Shown here: piece by piece, positions 25,708-34,561 of the stretch
Layout of the letters: every line of letters begins with the position of its first letter
Position numbering within the stretch: the first letter of the stretch is position 1
From: Opitutaceae bacterium
GTDB taxonomy: Bacteria > Verrucomicrobiota > Verrucomicrobiia > Opitutales > Opitutaceae
Direction of reading: 5' to 3'
Length of the DNA: 42,038 bases
Assembly (NCBI GenBank): GCA_005792355.1
Contig: SXSC01000104.1
Span: forward strand, 1 to 42,038
The notes under the pieces: generated by a model
What the model saw: only the letters and a program-made list of their open reading frames with translations
Told to the model about the DNA's origin: nothing
Databases searched by the model: none
Position numbers and translations under genes: made by a program

Positions 25708-27636
25708 TCATTTCAGTTGGTCGTCCGCGAGGCCGACCTGGCGCAGGAACGTCGGCCAGCGCGGATCGTGATGGAGGGGGCGCAGGTCGTAGGCCGACTT
25801 GGCCCATGGAATTCCTGTGTCGCGCGCTGTGCGTGACCGCTCCAGCGAAGCGAAGGCGCGATCAAAATCTTTCAGGCGCACATAGAGGTAAGCCGAGTAG
25901 CTGAAGATGTCCGCGGTGCCCGGGTGCAATTCGTTCTGCGCTTCAAGTGCGTGCACGGTGGCCAATGCCTCGGCGTTCCGGCCACGGGCGATTTGGATCA
26001 GAGCAGTCGAAAACAGCCGGCCGATTTCGTCCGTTTCTTGAGCGACTTCGCGCTCGGCTTCCTCGATTCGTCCCGTCTCCGCCAGGATCCGGGCAAGGTA
26101 GGTGTGATAGCGCTGCCCGTGCGGCGCCAACTGTAGGGCGCGACGAATCGCCTGTTCGCTTTTGGCGAGTTCCCCCGCCTGGCGGAATAGCTGGTTCAAG
26201 TTCAAATGCGACGCGGCATTCAGCGGGTCGAGATCGACCGCGCGTTGGGCGAGCTGAAGTGCTTCGTCCATTCGACCGAGATTGCACCACAACACCGCGG
26301 CATCCGCGAGGGTTTGGGGATGATTCGGCCGAAATTCGAGCGCGCGGCGGAACGCCTGAGCGGCACCACGCCAATCCCAATCGGCCGTGCGCCGCACCCA
26401 GCCCAGTGCCAGGAGCACGTCGGGCGAATCAGGTTCCAGCGCCACCGCCTGGGCGATCGCCTTGCGCGCGCGCTCGAGCCCCACGGCCTGCGGCAACCCA
26501 CCCCAGCGGGCGAGCTGAATGTTGACCCAGGCGAGCTGCGCCCACGCCGCGGCATAGTTCGGGTCCAACTCACCGGCGCGCCGAAAAGATTCGGCGGCGG
26601 CGCGCAGACTCGCGCCATCGGCTTTTTCCGCCTGGGCGCGACCCGCGAGAAAGGATTGAAACGCCTCGGGATTGACCGACCGCGCGGCGTTTGGGTTCGT
26701 GCCGAGTTTCAGCGACAGGTTTTTCGCAATGAGCCCGGCGATCTCTTCTTGAACGGCGAAGATGTCCTTCAGTTCGCGCGGGAATCGATCGGACCAAAGC
26801 GAGTCGCCGGTCGCGGCGTTGACGAGCTGCGCGACGATGAGCACCTGGGTGCCGGATTTTCGCACACTGCCGTCGATCACATAAGCGACACCGAGTTGCT
26901 TCGCGATCTCGCTGACCGGCGTGTTTTTCCCCTTGAACGAAAACGCCGAGGTGCGCGCGATGACGCGCAGGCCCGAAATTTTCGTCAGCATATTGATCAA
27001 CTCCTCACTGATGCCGTCGGAGAAATACTCGTTGGCCCGGTCGTCGCTCTGGTTGGCGAAGGCCAGCACCGCGACGGACTTTTCCGCCGGGGTGGATTTG
27101 GCGGGGGCCAAATCCGAAGTCCGGACCGCAGCCGGAGGTTTCGGCGCGGGCGCGGCCGCGAGGAGGCGTTGAAACGCGGGGTCGGCCCGAATCGGGTCAA
27201 AGACCGGATTCAGCCGCAGCGCGGCTTGCGGCGATGGCACAGCTGACGTCGCATTGGGGGACTTCAGCTCAGAACGGAATCTATCCGCGACCTCCGCGCC
27301 GTGGCCGAGGGCAACCCGCAACAGCACCGCCGGCGTGGCGCACGACCAATACTCGGAGCGCAAATCCCCAGTCTGTTCGAGCCCGCGCCGCAGCGACTCG
27401 GCCTCCGCCGTCTCCCCCAGTCGCGCGAGCGCACAGGCCTTCAACGCCAGCGCCCGCTTGAGCGTGGGGTCCTCCGCCACCAACCGGGTCGCCACCCGTT
27501 TCGTGTTTTCCCACTCGGCGCGCGCCGCCTCCGTCCGCCCGGCCATTTCGTGCGCGAGCGCGATAAAACTCGCTTTCGGACCTGTAAAATAAGTGTCGTT
27601 GAACGAATCGCGCGCCACGGTATTGAGCACGTCCAC
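25708..27636 (-). CDS. TPR-TolB-like-TPR protein, downstream half of a gene split by an in-frame TGA
   Basis: 642 residues from ATG 27636. It begins in the middle of TPR-like helices (MDVLNTVARDSFNDTYFTGP). A TolB-like N-domain follows at about 185-310: KSVAVLAFANQSDDRANEYF, SDGISEELINMLTKISGL, ELGVAYVIDGSVRK-type text, LKDIFAVQEEIAGLIAKNLS. Then come TPRs to the C-terminus. It is in the same frame as the TIR gene ending at 27658, seven codons upstream. The sum (about 1139 codons including the stop) equals the 1135-residue intact paralogue next door. It is therefore the second half of one TIR-TM-TPR-TolB-TPR gene. It could still be made from the ATG, but would lack TIR and membrane anchor. 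Confidence 0.75.
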   Translation of the reverse strand: MDVLNTVARDSFNDTYFTGPKASFIALAHEMAGRTEAARAEWENTKRVATRLVAEDPTLKRALALKACALARLGETAEAESLRRGLEQTGDLRSEYWSCATPAVLLRVALGHGAEVADRFRSELKSPNATSAVPSPQAALRLNPVFDPIRADPAFQRLLAAAPAPKPPAAVRTSDLAPAKSTPAEKSVAVLAFANQSDDRANEYFSDGISEELINMLTKISGLRVIARTSAFSFKGKNTPVSEIAKQLGVAYVIDGSVRKSGTQVLIVAQLVNAATGDSLWSDRFPRELKDIFAVQEEIAGLIAKNLSLKLGTNPNAARSVNPEAFQSFLAGRAQAEKADGASLRAAAESFRRAGELDPNYAAAWAQLAWVNIQLARWGGLPQAVGLERARKAIAQAVALEPDSPDVLLALGWVRRTADWDWRGAAQAFRRALEFRPNHPQTLADAAVLWCNLGRMDEALQLAQRAVDLDPLNAASHLNLNQLFRQAGELAKSEQAIRRALQLAPHGQRYHTYLARILAETGRIEEAEREVAQETDEIGRLFSTALIQIARGRNAEALATVHALEAQNELHPGTADIFSYSAYLYVRLKDFDRAFASLERSRTARDTGIPWAKSAYDLRPLHHDPRWPTFLRQVGLADDQLK

Positions 27637-27657
27637 GGCTTTGTCCGGCTGGCGTTT

Positions 27658-27660
27658 TCA
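27658..27660 (-). other. In-frame TGA splitting a TIR-TPR-TolB gene
   Basis: The frame runs GTC TGG CTG TGA AAA CGC CAG with the same frame open on both sides. Paralogues continue through this position with sense codons (WWLLLASGEPD in the 32606-34561 gene, MVWLGDAALAK in the 29202-32609 gene). A single substitution would restore it. No sign of a selenocysteine context was seen. Confidence 0.8.
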
Positions 27661-29127
27661 CAGCCAGACCTGACTCGCGAAAAAAACCCCCCGATCCTCG
27701 AGCCGCAGCCACGCCGGCCAGCGTTCGAGCGCAGTCTCGGCGCCATCGAGGTCGCCGCGCCAGCAGAGCTTCAGCATGACGTCCAACACCAGGCCGCGGC
27801 CGGTCGTCCGTAGCGCCTGCGCTTGGGCCACGGTGGTCTCCGCCTCCTCATATCTTCCATACCAAATCAACTGCGCGGCCTTCATCGCCAGCGCCACCGC
27901 GTCTCCACCGGGAAGCGCGTGGGCCCGGTCAAAGGCGGCGACTGCTTCGTCCAGGTTGTTCACCATGCCGTACGCCATGCCGAGGACGCGGAATATCCGG
28001 CGGTTGGTGGGTGCCCGCCCGCTCAATTGTTGCATCAGCCGAATGGACTCGTGCGCGGCGGATCCACCGGTGTTCTGGAGATAACCGGCATAGGCGATCT
28101 GGGCCTCCACCGACTCGGGCAGGAGTTTGATTGCGCGCTGCGCCTGCATGCGCAGTCCGTCGGCTCGCGCGCTGGTTCGATCGTAACCCAGCATCAGCAT
28201 TTCCCGCGAGAGCTGGGCCTGCGCAGCCCACAGCTCGCCATCCGTGCCATCGAGCGCCAGCGCCCGCTTGAGCAGGTCGTCCGCCAGGAAGAAATTCTCG
28301 TGGTTCGCGTAGTCACCTTCCTCGAAAAGCGCCCGCGCTTGCACCACGAGCTTGCGTGCCCCGGAGAGGGGAGCGGCGGTTTTTTCCGCAGTCGACGTGA
28401 CGCTTCCCTGCGCCGCCGAATCGGCCCCCGGATGCAGGAGCTTCCAGCCGATTACGGCAGCCAGACTGGCAACGCCAATCGCGCCCAGACTCCAGGCCAG
28501 CCGCGCGCGGAGCGCACGGCCCACCTTCCCGGCTCTTACTGGGGACGCGACGCCCCTTGGCCCGCCGAAGCCGTCTGGCGAAGGCGGCCCATCGCGTTGT
28601 GCGGGACGAGCCTCCTTCGCCAAACCTACGGAGCCCAAAGGGCGTCCCGCCTCCAACTCGAAACCACCCAGCAATTTCTTCACGCCCTCGCAGAACGCGT
28701 GTAACGAATCGGCGGAGCCGATTCGTGTCCACTGCACCTCGCGGAACTTCTCCGGCACGAACGCGCCGGCGTCGGTCGTCGCATCGATCACGACCGGCAT
28801 GAGAAACGTCTTCTCGTCGGCCATGTCGTGCGTGCGCTCGACGGCGAGTTTCCACTCGCGCCGGAAATAACCTTCCAAGCGCGCGTTCGTGTTTGTCGAG
28901 ATGACCGGCACGAACAGCGCGCACTCTTTGATCTGCTTGCGGATCTTCGCGTCCCACGCATCGCCACCGACCAATTCGTTCTGATCGAACCACACCTCGA
29001 CGCCCGCGGCACGGAGCGCCTCGCAGATGCGCTGCGCCGCCACTGCGTCTTGCGACGCGTAAGAGAGGAAAACGGCTCCGCGCGGCGCGGAACGCTCAAC
29101 ACTCAACGCTGAACGCTCAACGCTCAA
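27658..29127 (-). CDS. TIR-TM-TPR protein, upstream half of the split gene
   Basis: 489 residues. The TIR domain lies at about 18-135: AVFLSYASQDAVAAQRI, VEVWFDQNELVGGDAWDAKI, LFVPVIST, GYFRREWKLA with candidate NADase Glu91. A linker (about 161-196) is encoded by an imperfect palindrome at 28540-28650. A membrane helix follows at about 209-229, then TPR-like helices (ALALDGTDGELWAAQAQLSR). It ends early at TGA 27658-27660. The first 15 residues (MSVERSALSVERS) are encoded by the inverted-repeat element at 29091-29128, so the N-terminus has been captured from a repeat; the homologous start in paralogues is MSAADNK. A truncated TIR-TM protein could still be active. Confidence 0.75.
   Translation of the reverse strand: MSVERSALSVERSAPRGAVFLSYASQDAVAAQRICEALRAAGVEVWFDQNELVGGDAWDAKIRKQIKECALFVPVISTNTNARLEGYFRREWKLAVERTHDMADEKTFLMPVVIDATTDAGAFVPEKFREVQWTRIGSADSLHAFCEGVKKLLGGFELEAGRPLGSVGLAKEARPAQRDGPPSPDGFGGPRGVASPVRAGKVGRALRARLAWSLGAIGVASLAAVIGWKLLHPGADSAAQGSVTSTAEKTAAPLSGARKLVVQARALFEEGDYANHENFFLADDLLKRALALDGTDGELWAAQAQLSREMLMLGYDRTSARADGLRMQAQRAIKLLPESVEAQIAYAGYLQNTGGSAAHESIRLMQQLSGRAPTNRRIFRVLGMAYGMVNNLDEAVAAFDRAHALPGGDAVALAMKAAQLIWYGRYEEAETTVAQAQALRTTGRGLVLDVMLKLCWRGDLDGAETALERWPAWLRLEDRGVFFASQVWL
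28540..28650. repeat. Palindromic element inside TIR gene 1 linker
   Basis: The left half (GACGCCCCTTGGCCCGCCGA, then CTGGCGAAGGCGGCC) pairs imperfectly with the right half (CTCCTTCGCCAAACCTACGG, then GCCCAAAGGGCGTCCCGCC). It is read in frame as the linker between TIR domain and membrane helix. Confidence 0.6.
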
Positions 29128-29202
29128 GGATCAGCCCTCCGGAATCTGAAAGTGGGTGTGATCACTTGAGTGTTAAATGTTGAAGGTTGAGCGTTGAGCG
29201 TT
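29091..29202. repeat. Inverted-repeat element, copy 2
   Basis: Arms 29091-29128 and 29165-29202 share the AACGCTCAACGCTCAAG unit and are reverse complements at most positions. They span the intergenic gap between two TIR genes. The left arm supplies the start codon and first residues of TIR gene 1. The right arm ends at the stop of the upstream TIR gene. Confidence 0.7.
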
Positions 29203-32200
29203 CACCTGGCCGGCTTTCCCGGCGGATGCGCCGCCAGCCACGCCTCGGCGCGGGCGAGGCCGTCGGCGAGACCAACTCTTTTCGTCCACGCGCGAAATCC
29301 CGCATCGGCGCGGATTGGCGCGAAAGCAGGGTCAAACCAGAGGATGGTTATCCAATTGATCGTGAGGTCATCCAAGCGCGGCACGAACTCGCGAACGCGG
29401 CCGGCATAAGCCAGCGCGACGGGCAAATCCTCCGAGTCGGTCGCGATGCGGCGAAACAACGCCTCCGCCTCCCTCGTTTCGCCGAAGGCGGCCAGCGCGG
29501 CGGACGCCGTGCTGTAACGATAGTCCGGTTCCTCGGCCCCCGCATCGGCCGCCAGCGCCCGGGCGGCGGCGAGCGCTTCGTCGCGGCGGCCGAGCCGCAT
29601 CAGCACGAGCACTTGCTTGCAGCGGATCTGCACGCCCGTCGGGTGGAGCGCGCTGGCGCGGCCGAGCACCGCCCAGGCCTCGGCGAGCCGGCCGGCGTTT
29701 TCCAACGCATCCGAGTAGTTGTCGAGAATCCGGTGCGACAACGGGTCGAGTTCCACGGCGCGCCGCAAGGCCGCCAGACCCTCGTCGAGCTGGCCCGGCA
29801 CGAGCAGTTGCCGGCCGAGCCACTGGTGCGCGCTGGCGTAGTTGGGATTCAATTCGATCGCCCGGCGCAACGCGCGCTGCGCGTCCGCGAAGCGCCAGGC
29901 CTGGCCGAGTGCATGGCCGAGGGAGGCATGGGCCTCCGCCGAATTTCCGTCCAGCGCCACCGCCTGCTCGGCCTTGGCGATTATCCGCGCCAGCCGCGGC
30001 GATTGACGCTGACCGTAGCTGCCCTGGAGCGGAGCCCCTTGCACGGTCCAGAGGTCGGCCAACGCCGCATGGGCCCGCGCGAAGCGGGGCTCGAGTTCAA
30101 GCGCGCGATTCAAGAGCAGCTCGGCCTGCCGGAAGCCCTCGGCATCGCGGCGGTTCCACGCCGCGCGGCCCTCGAGGTAGAGGCGGTAGGCCTCGGGATT
30201 CACCGTCGCGGCCACCGGCGTCGTGGCACCCGCGCCGAGCGTGAGCGAGAGGTTTTTCGCGATGAGGCCGGCGATCTCGTCCTGCACGGCGAAGATGTCC
30301 TTCAGTTCGCGCGTGAAGGTTTCGCTCCACGTCTGAAAACCGTCCGCCGCCTTGATGAGTTGCGCGGTGATGCGCACCTGGTTGCCCGCCTTGCGCACGC
30401 TGCCCTCGACCACGTAGGCCACGCCAAGCTGTTGCGCGATTTCGGGGATGGGAACGTTTTTGCCCTTGAACGAAAACGCCGAAGTGCGCGCGGAGACTTT
30501 GAGGCCGGGCACCTTGGCGAGCACGTTGAGCAATTCCTCGCTGATGCCGTCGGAGAAATACTCGTTGGCCTTGTCGTCGGAGAGATTGGCGAAGGCGAGC
30601 ACGGCGACGGATTTCTCGCCTGGAGCGGGCGCGGTGGCCGCCGGCTTGGCGGCGGCCGGATTCAGCTTGGGATCGGACTCCGCTTTCGCGAGCAGCTCGA
30701 TGAATTTCGGGTGCGAGCGCAGGTGATCGACAAACGGATCAAGCTTGAGGGAGCCGCTCAGGCCCCAAGCCATATTCGCCGGGCCGGCGTTCGCGAGTTG
30801 GGCGATCGCCTCTTCGGGTGGCAGCAGCTCTATCGCGAGCATGTGCCCTTCCCAACTGCGAGCCCAGGTGGTGGGAAGGAGTTCGCGCAGCGTTTGCAGG
30901 GTTTTTTCTCCGCCCGTGCGATCGCCCAGCGCCGCCAGCAACAGCGCTTTCATCCTGAAGAGGGTCTGGTCTCGCGGATCACTCTCGAAACGTTTGTTCA
31001 CCACCTCCAGGGCGGAGCGCCACTCGACTTCGGCCGCGCTCTTCCGGCCGTCGCGGGCAAGCGCATACCCGAGGTAGTAGCCGGTCGGCCCGGAAAGCGC
31101 GCCGGAGCCGAGGTAATTGCGCGGGATGGCCCGCATCGTGGCGATTACGGTGTCCCAGTCGCGGGCCCAGAGCGCGACGAAGAGCTTGCCTGAGGCCGGG
31201 AAATCCTCGGTCAGCATGCCAGGCGGGATGTCGGCAATAAGCCGCTTCGCGAGAGCGGCATCGCCCAGCCAGACCATGGCGAGGTAGGATTTCCACAGCA
31301 GCGCGTCGGCGGAGCGCTCGAGGACGAGTGCCTGGTCGAGTGCCTCGTTGGCTTTGCTCAACTCGGCGCTCAAGGCGTAACGGATGGCATTTTCCATGGC
31401 AGCGCGACCGGCGGCACCGGGAAGCCGGGCGGCTCGATCGAGCAGGGCCAATGCCTCGTCGGTCTGGCGATTTCGAAACTTTCGCCGGGCGAGGGCAAAA
31501 TAGGCGTCAACTCGATCGGTATTTTCGGCCACGAGCGACTCGAAGATGGCGGCGGCGGCATCCCGGCCGGCTTGGTCGGTGGCCGCCTGCAATTGCGTCA
31601 GGGCGTCGGCGAGACGGGCGTGCGGATTTTTCGGATCAAGACTGGTCGCCTGCTTGGCGTGCTGGCGGGCGGCATCGATGCGTGCGGGGGTGTAGTCGAG
31701 GCTCGATGTGACGTAGCGAAATTCGACCAGGGCGCGCTCGGCCCAGACGCTCGCGTCCGTGGAATCGAGCTTGGCGGCCTGATCGAGCAGGCTGAGCGCG
31801 GTTTCCAACTCGGCCCGCGCCACGTCGGCCTTGTCGGTCATCGCTTGCACCCGCGTCAGCAGCACCGCGACGTCGGGACGCGACGAAGCATAGCGTTTGC
31901 CAGACGCGGGCTGCGGAGGTGGAGCGGATCTTTCTGCGGTGGGCGGGTGTGTCCCTGCGCCCGCATTTTTTGCGGGCCGCAACGTGAAGTAGAGAGCGGC
32001 TACCGCAACCGTGGCAGCAGCCGCGAACCAAGCCGCCGGAGGAACGCGGCGGCGTGTGTTCGGTTGTAGGGCGGGGTCGCCGGACCCCGCCGCTTCGGCG
32101 GACGAAGATCCTGACGGCGGGGTTCGGCGACCCCGCCCTACATCGGACTCATGCTTCAGCGCGCCTGTGCGATGGGACCAAAGCTTGAGGTATCGTGCCT

Positions 32201-32609
32201 TCACCTCGGGCGTGACCACACCGCCGGACAGGCGGGTCCACTGCACCATCCGAAACCGATCCGGCACGAGCGCCTCGGGTTCCCGCGTGTCGTCGATCAC
32301 CACGGGCAAAATAAACGGCACGCCGCTGGCGATCGTGCGCGCGCGCTCGGCAGCGAGATCCCATTCGAGACGGAAGTAGCCCTCCTCGCGGGCCTGCGTG
32401 TTGGCGGAGATGAGTGGGATGAAGAGGACGCACTCCTTGATCTGCCGGCGGATCTTTGCGTCCCACTCGTCGCCGTGCTCGAGCCCGCCGTCGGCATCGA
32501 ACCACACCTCGACGCCCTCGCCGCGGAGCGTTTCGTAAATGCTCCGCGCGGCCTCGGCATCCTGCGAGGCGTAGCTGAGGAAGATGGCTTTGTTGTCCGC
32601 GGCGCTCAT
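29202..32609 (-). CDS. TIR-TM-TPR-TolB-TPR protein (intact)
   Basis: 1135 residues. TIR at about 7-128 (KAIFLSYASQDAEAARSIYE, VEVWFDADGGLEHGDEWDAK, GYFRLEWDLA with candidate catalytic Glu82). A palindrome-encoded linker at about 154-181; one membrane helix at about 191-210; TPR-like repeats about 250-640; a TolB-like N-domain at about 665-790 (KSVAVLAFANLSDDKANEYF, SDGISEELLNVLAKVPGL, LKDIFAVQDEIAGLIAKNLS); then TPRs to the end. CadC-like and cyclase proteins share the TM-TolB-TPR back half with a different cytoplasmic head. Here the head is a TIR domain, which in bacteria often cleaves NAD. Inference: a transmembrane sensor with a TIR output. Its ATG overlaps the stop of the upstream TIR gene by 4 bp. 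Confidence 0.85.
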   Translation of the reverse strand: MSAADNKAIFLSYASQDAEAARSIYETLRGEGVEVWFDADGGLEHGDEWDAKIRRQIKECVLFIPLISANTQAREEGYFRLEWDLAAERARTIASGVPFILPVVIDDTREPEALVPDRFRMVQWTRLSGGVVTPEVKARYLKLWSHRTGALKHESDVGRGRRTPPSGSSSAEAAGSGDPALQPNTRRRVPPAAWFAAAATVAVAALYFTLRPAKNAGAGTHPPTAERSAPPPQPASGKRYASSRPDVAVLLTRVQAMTDKADVARAELETALSLLDQAAKLDSTDASVWAERALVEFRYVTSSLDYTPARIDAARQHAKQATSLDPKNPHARLADALTQLQAATDQAGRDAAAAIFESLVAENTDRVDAYFALARRKFRNRQTDEALALLDRAARLPGAAGRAAMENAIRYALSAELSKANEALDQALVLERSADALLWKSYLAMVWLGDAALAKRLIADIPPGMLTEDFPASGKLFVALWARDWDTVIATMRAIPRNYLGSGALSGPTGYYLGYALARDGRKSAAEVEWRSALEVVNKRFESDPRDQTLFRMKALLLAALGDRTGGEKTLQTLRELLPTTWARSWEGHMLAIELLPPEEAIAQLANAGPANMAWGLSGSLKLDPFVDHLRSHPKFIELLAKAESDPKLNPAAAKPAATAPAPGEKSVAVLAFANLSDDKANEYFSDGISEELLNVLAKVPGLKVSARTSAFSFKGKNVPIPEIAQQLGVAYVVEGSVRKAGNQVRITAQLIKAADGFQTWSETFTRELKDIFAVQDEIAGLIAKNLSLTLGAGATTPVAATVNPEAYRLYLEGRAAWNRRDAEGFRQAELLLNRALELEPRFARAHAALADLWTVQGAPLQGSYGQRQSPRLARIIAKAEQAVALDGNSAEAHASLGHALGQAWRFADAQRALRRAIELNPNYASAHQWLGRQLLVPGQLDEGLAALRRAVELDPLSHRILDNYSDALENAGRLAEAWAVLGRASALHPTGVQIRCKQVLVLMRLGRRDEALAAARALAADAGAEEPDYRYSTASAALAAFGETREAEALFRRIATDSEDLPVALAYAGRVREFVPRLDDLTINWITILWFDPAFAPIRADAGFRAWTKRVGLADGLARAEAWLAAHPPGKPAR
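32065..32142. repeat. 27-bp-arm palindrome inside TIR gene 2 linker
   Basis: Arms 32065-32091 and 32116-32142 are reverse complements at 26 of 27 positions (begin TGTAGGGCGGGGTCGCCG). The element is read in frame as residues about 155-181, between TIR domain and membrane helix. Confidence 0.85.
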
Positions 32610-34561
32610 TTCAGTTGCACGTCCGCATAGACGGCCCGCGCTTTTTCGGCCAGCGCGGCGTAGCTCGGGTGCGCGCGGAGCGCGGTGAGCTCTGGATCGA
32701 AGAGAATGGCACTGGCCGTGGTGGCCGGGAAGCGGCCGCGGCCCGCAACGAGCTGGCCGTCCAAGGCGGCGACGACCTCCGGGATGCGACCAAGCAGCGT
32801 CTTCACCACATAGGCGCAGCGTTGATCCCTAGGAATAGACGATGGGGGGAGCTCTTCGAGGAGCTTGAACGTTTCGGCGGCCTCGGCTTGACGCCCCAAA
32901 TAGGCAAGGGTCGCCGCCTTGAGCCCCAGTTCGCTACGGGCGGTCGGGTTGTCGGTGAGGCGCCGTTGAATTTCCTGCAAGGCGACATTCCATTCTGTGG
33001 TGGCCGCCGAGAGACGGTTGGCCTGACGATGGGCCAGGGCCTTGAGGTAGCGCGCGGGGCCCGTGAACCAAGTTGTGCTCAGATACGGATAAGCGGAGTC
33101 GAGGATGCGCAGGGCCGCGTCCGGTTCACCGCTCGCCAGCAATAGCCACCAGGCGATCACGGCCGGGCGATCTTCGCGCAAGGCGGCCACCGGCGCCTCG
33201 CGCAGTGCCTGCCGGGCCGCCGCCAGGTCGCCGCCATAGTGGCACAGCAGTTCGAGCTTGTAGCCGTGCGTGCGGTGCGCGTTGGGTGCCAGCTTGAGCG
33301 AGCGATTGAAGGCGGCGAGCGCCTCCTTCGGGTTTCGCGCCTGAACGCTGAACATATTAATCTGTCCGATATTGAACTCGGCCACAGCGTCGCCCCCGGG
33401 GCGCGAGGCCACCCGCTGCAAAATTGCGAGCCCCTCAGGGCGAGTCGCGTCACGGCTCCCCAAGAATTGACCAAGACTGCGGAGCATCAGCCGGTTCTCA
33501 GGGTTGCGGGTGGCGACCTCGCGCAGAATGGGCTCGGCCTGCTCCGCTGCGCCTTCCCGGTCGTGGCGAATGGCGAGAGCCCGCGCGAAGCGGGCGTTGT
33601 CGGAATCGGGGGCGAGCTTGACCGCGCGCTCCGCCTGCAAGCGCATCTCGACCCGCCGATCCTCGCCCAGGCCCGAAATCGCGACGATCGCGCACGAGGC
33701 AATCGCTTGAGCGGCCCACACTTCGCCGTCGGTGGGGTCGAGCTCCGTGGCGCGCTTGAGAAACTGATCCGCCATCACGAAGTCGTCCTTGGTGGCGAGG
33801 TCCCACGGCTCGTAGAGAACGCGGGCTTTCTCGACGAGTTCGCGGGCGGGCGAGAGGGGCGCGACAGACTTGGCCGAGGCAGGCGGGCGCGTCTCTGCGC
33901 CCGAATTCTTTTCGGGGCGTGTGGCGAAGTAGAGGGCAGCAACGCCAACGAAGGCGGTCGCGGTGATCCAAGCCGCCACCGGGGCACGGCGGCCCACCGG
34001 CGCGCGATCGTGTAGGGGCGTGGCTCGTCCACGCCCGTCCGGAGTGACCGCACCACGGGCGTCGTCAAGCGACGCCCCTACCGCAGAACTCTCCGAGCCG
34101 CCCAGCAGCACTTTCACCCGCGCGCAAAATTTCTCCATCGCCTCATCGTCTGACAGCCGCGCCTGCCCACCGAAGCCTTGGCGAAGGTGGGTCCACTGCA
34201 CGGCCTTGAATTCCGCGGGCACGCGCGCATCGGCATCGCGCGTGTCGTCGATCACTACGGGCAGCAGAAACGCGGTGTCGTCGGACATCGCGTGCGTGCG
34301 CTGCGCGGCGAGCCGCCACTCAATGCGGAAATAGCCTTCGCGGCGCTCCTGCGTGTGGGCCGAGATGACCGGCACGAAGAGCGCGCACGCGGCGATCTGG
34401 CCGCGGATCTTCGCGTCCCACGCATCGCCGCCGACGAGTTCGCTCTGGTCGAACCACACCTCGACGCCCTCGCGCTGTAGCGCCTCGCAAATGCGCCGCG
34501 CCGCCTCCGCGTCCTGGGAGGCGTAGCTGAGGAAGACGGCTTTGTTGTCCGCGGCGCTCAT
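32606..34561 (-). CDS. TIR-TM-TPR protein without TolB domain
   Basis: 651 residues from ATG 34561 (MSAADNKAVFLSYASQDAEA; the frame is open 100 codons further upstream inside the PIN gene and that part is rejected). TIR at about 7-125 with WFDQSELVGGDAWDAKI and GYFRIEWRLA (candidate Glu81). A short hairpin-encoded insert LRQGFGGQARL lies at about 126-136, and a longer palindrome-encoded linker at about 161-183. The membrane helix is at about 193-213, then TPR helices to the end. It ends where the paralogues begin their TolB domain. The start overlaps the PIN stop by 4 bp and the end overlaps the next TIR gene by 4 bp, so translation is coupled along the operon. Confidence 0.83.
   Translation of the reverse strand: MSAADNKAVFLSYASQDAEAARRICEALQREGVEVWFDQSELVGGDAWDAKIRGQIAACALFVPVISAHTQERREGYFRIEWRLAAQRTHAMSDDTAFLLPVVIDDTRDADARVPAEFKAVQWTHLRQGFGGQARLSDDEAMEKFCARVKVLLGGSESSAVGASLDDARGAVTPDGRGRATPLHDRAPVGRRAPVAAWITATAFVGVAALYFATRPEKNSGAETRPPASAKSVAPLSPARELVEKARVLYEPWDLATKDDFVMADQFLKRATELDPTDGEVWAAQAIASCAIVAISGLGEDRRVEMRLQAERAVKLAPDSDNARFARALAIRHDREGAAEQAEPILREVATRNPENRLMLRSLGQFLGSRDATRPEGLAILQRVASRPGGDAVAEFNIGQINMFSVQARNPKEALAAFNRSLKLAPNAHRTHGYKLELLCHYGGDLAAARQALREAPVAALREDRPAVIAWWLLLASGEPDAALRILDSAYPYLSTTWFTGPARYLKALAHRQANRLSAATTEWNVALQEIQRRLTDNPTARSELGLKAATLAYLGRQAEAAETFKLLEELPPSSIPRDQRCAYVVKTLLGRIPEVVAALDGQLVAGRGRFPATTASAILFDPELTALRAHPSYAALAEKARAVYADVQLK
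34012..34081. repeat. Palindrome inside TIR gene 3 linker
   Basis: Arms 34012-34038 and 34055-34081 are reverse complements at about 23 of 27 positions (begin GTAGGGGCGT). A second small hairpin at about 34165-34191 (CCCACC against GGTGGG) encodes the RQGFGGQ insert. Both are read in frame. Confidence 0.8.

Noticed and set aside
27658-27660. Selenocysteine or recoded TGA in the TIR gene
   Set aside because: Many genes here end in TGA, paralogues have ordinary residues at the position, and no selenocysteine hairpin was evident just downstream.
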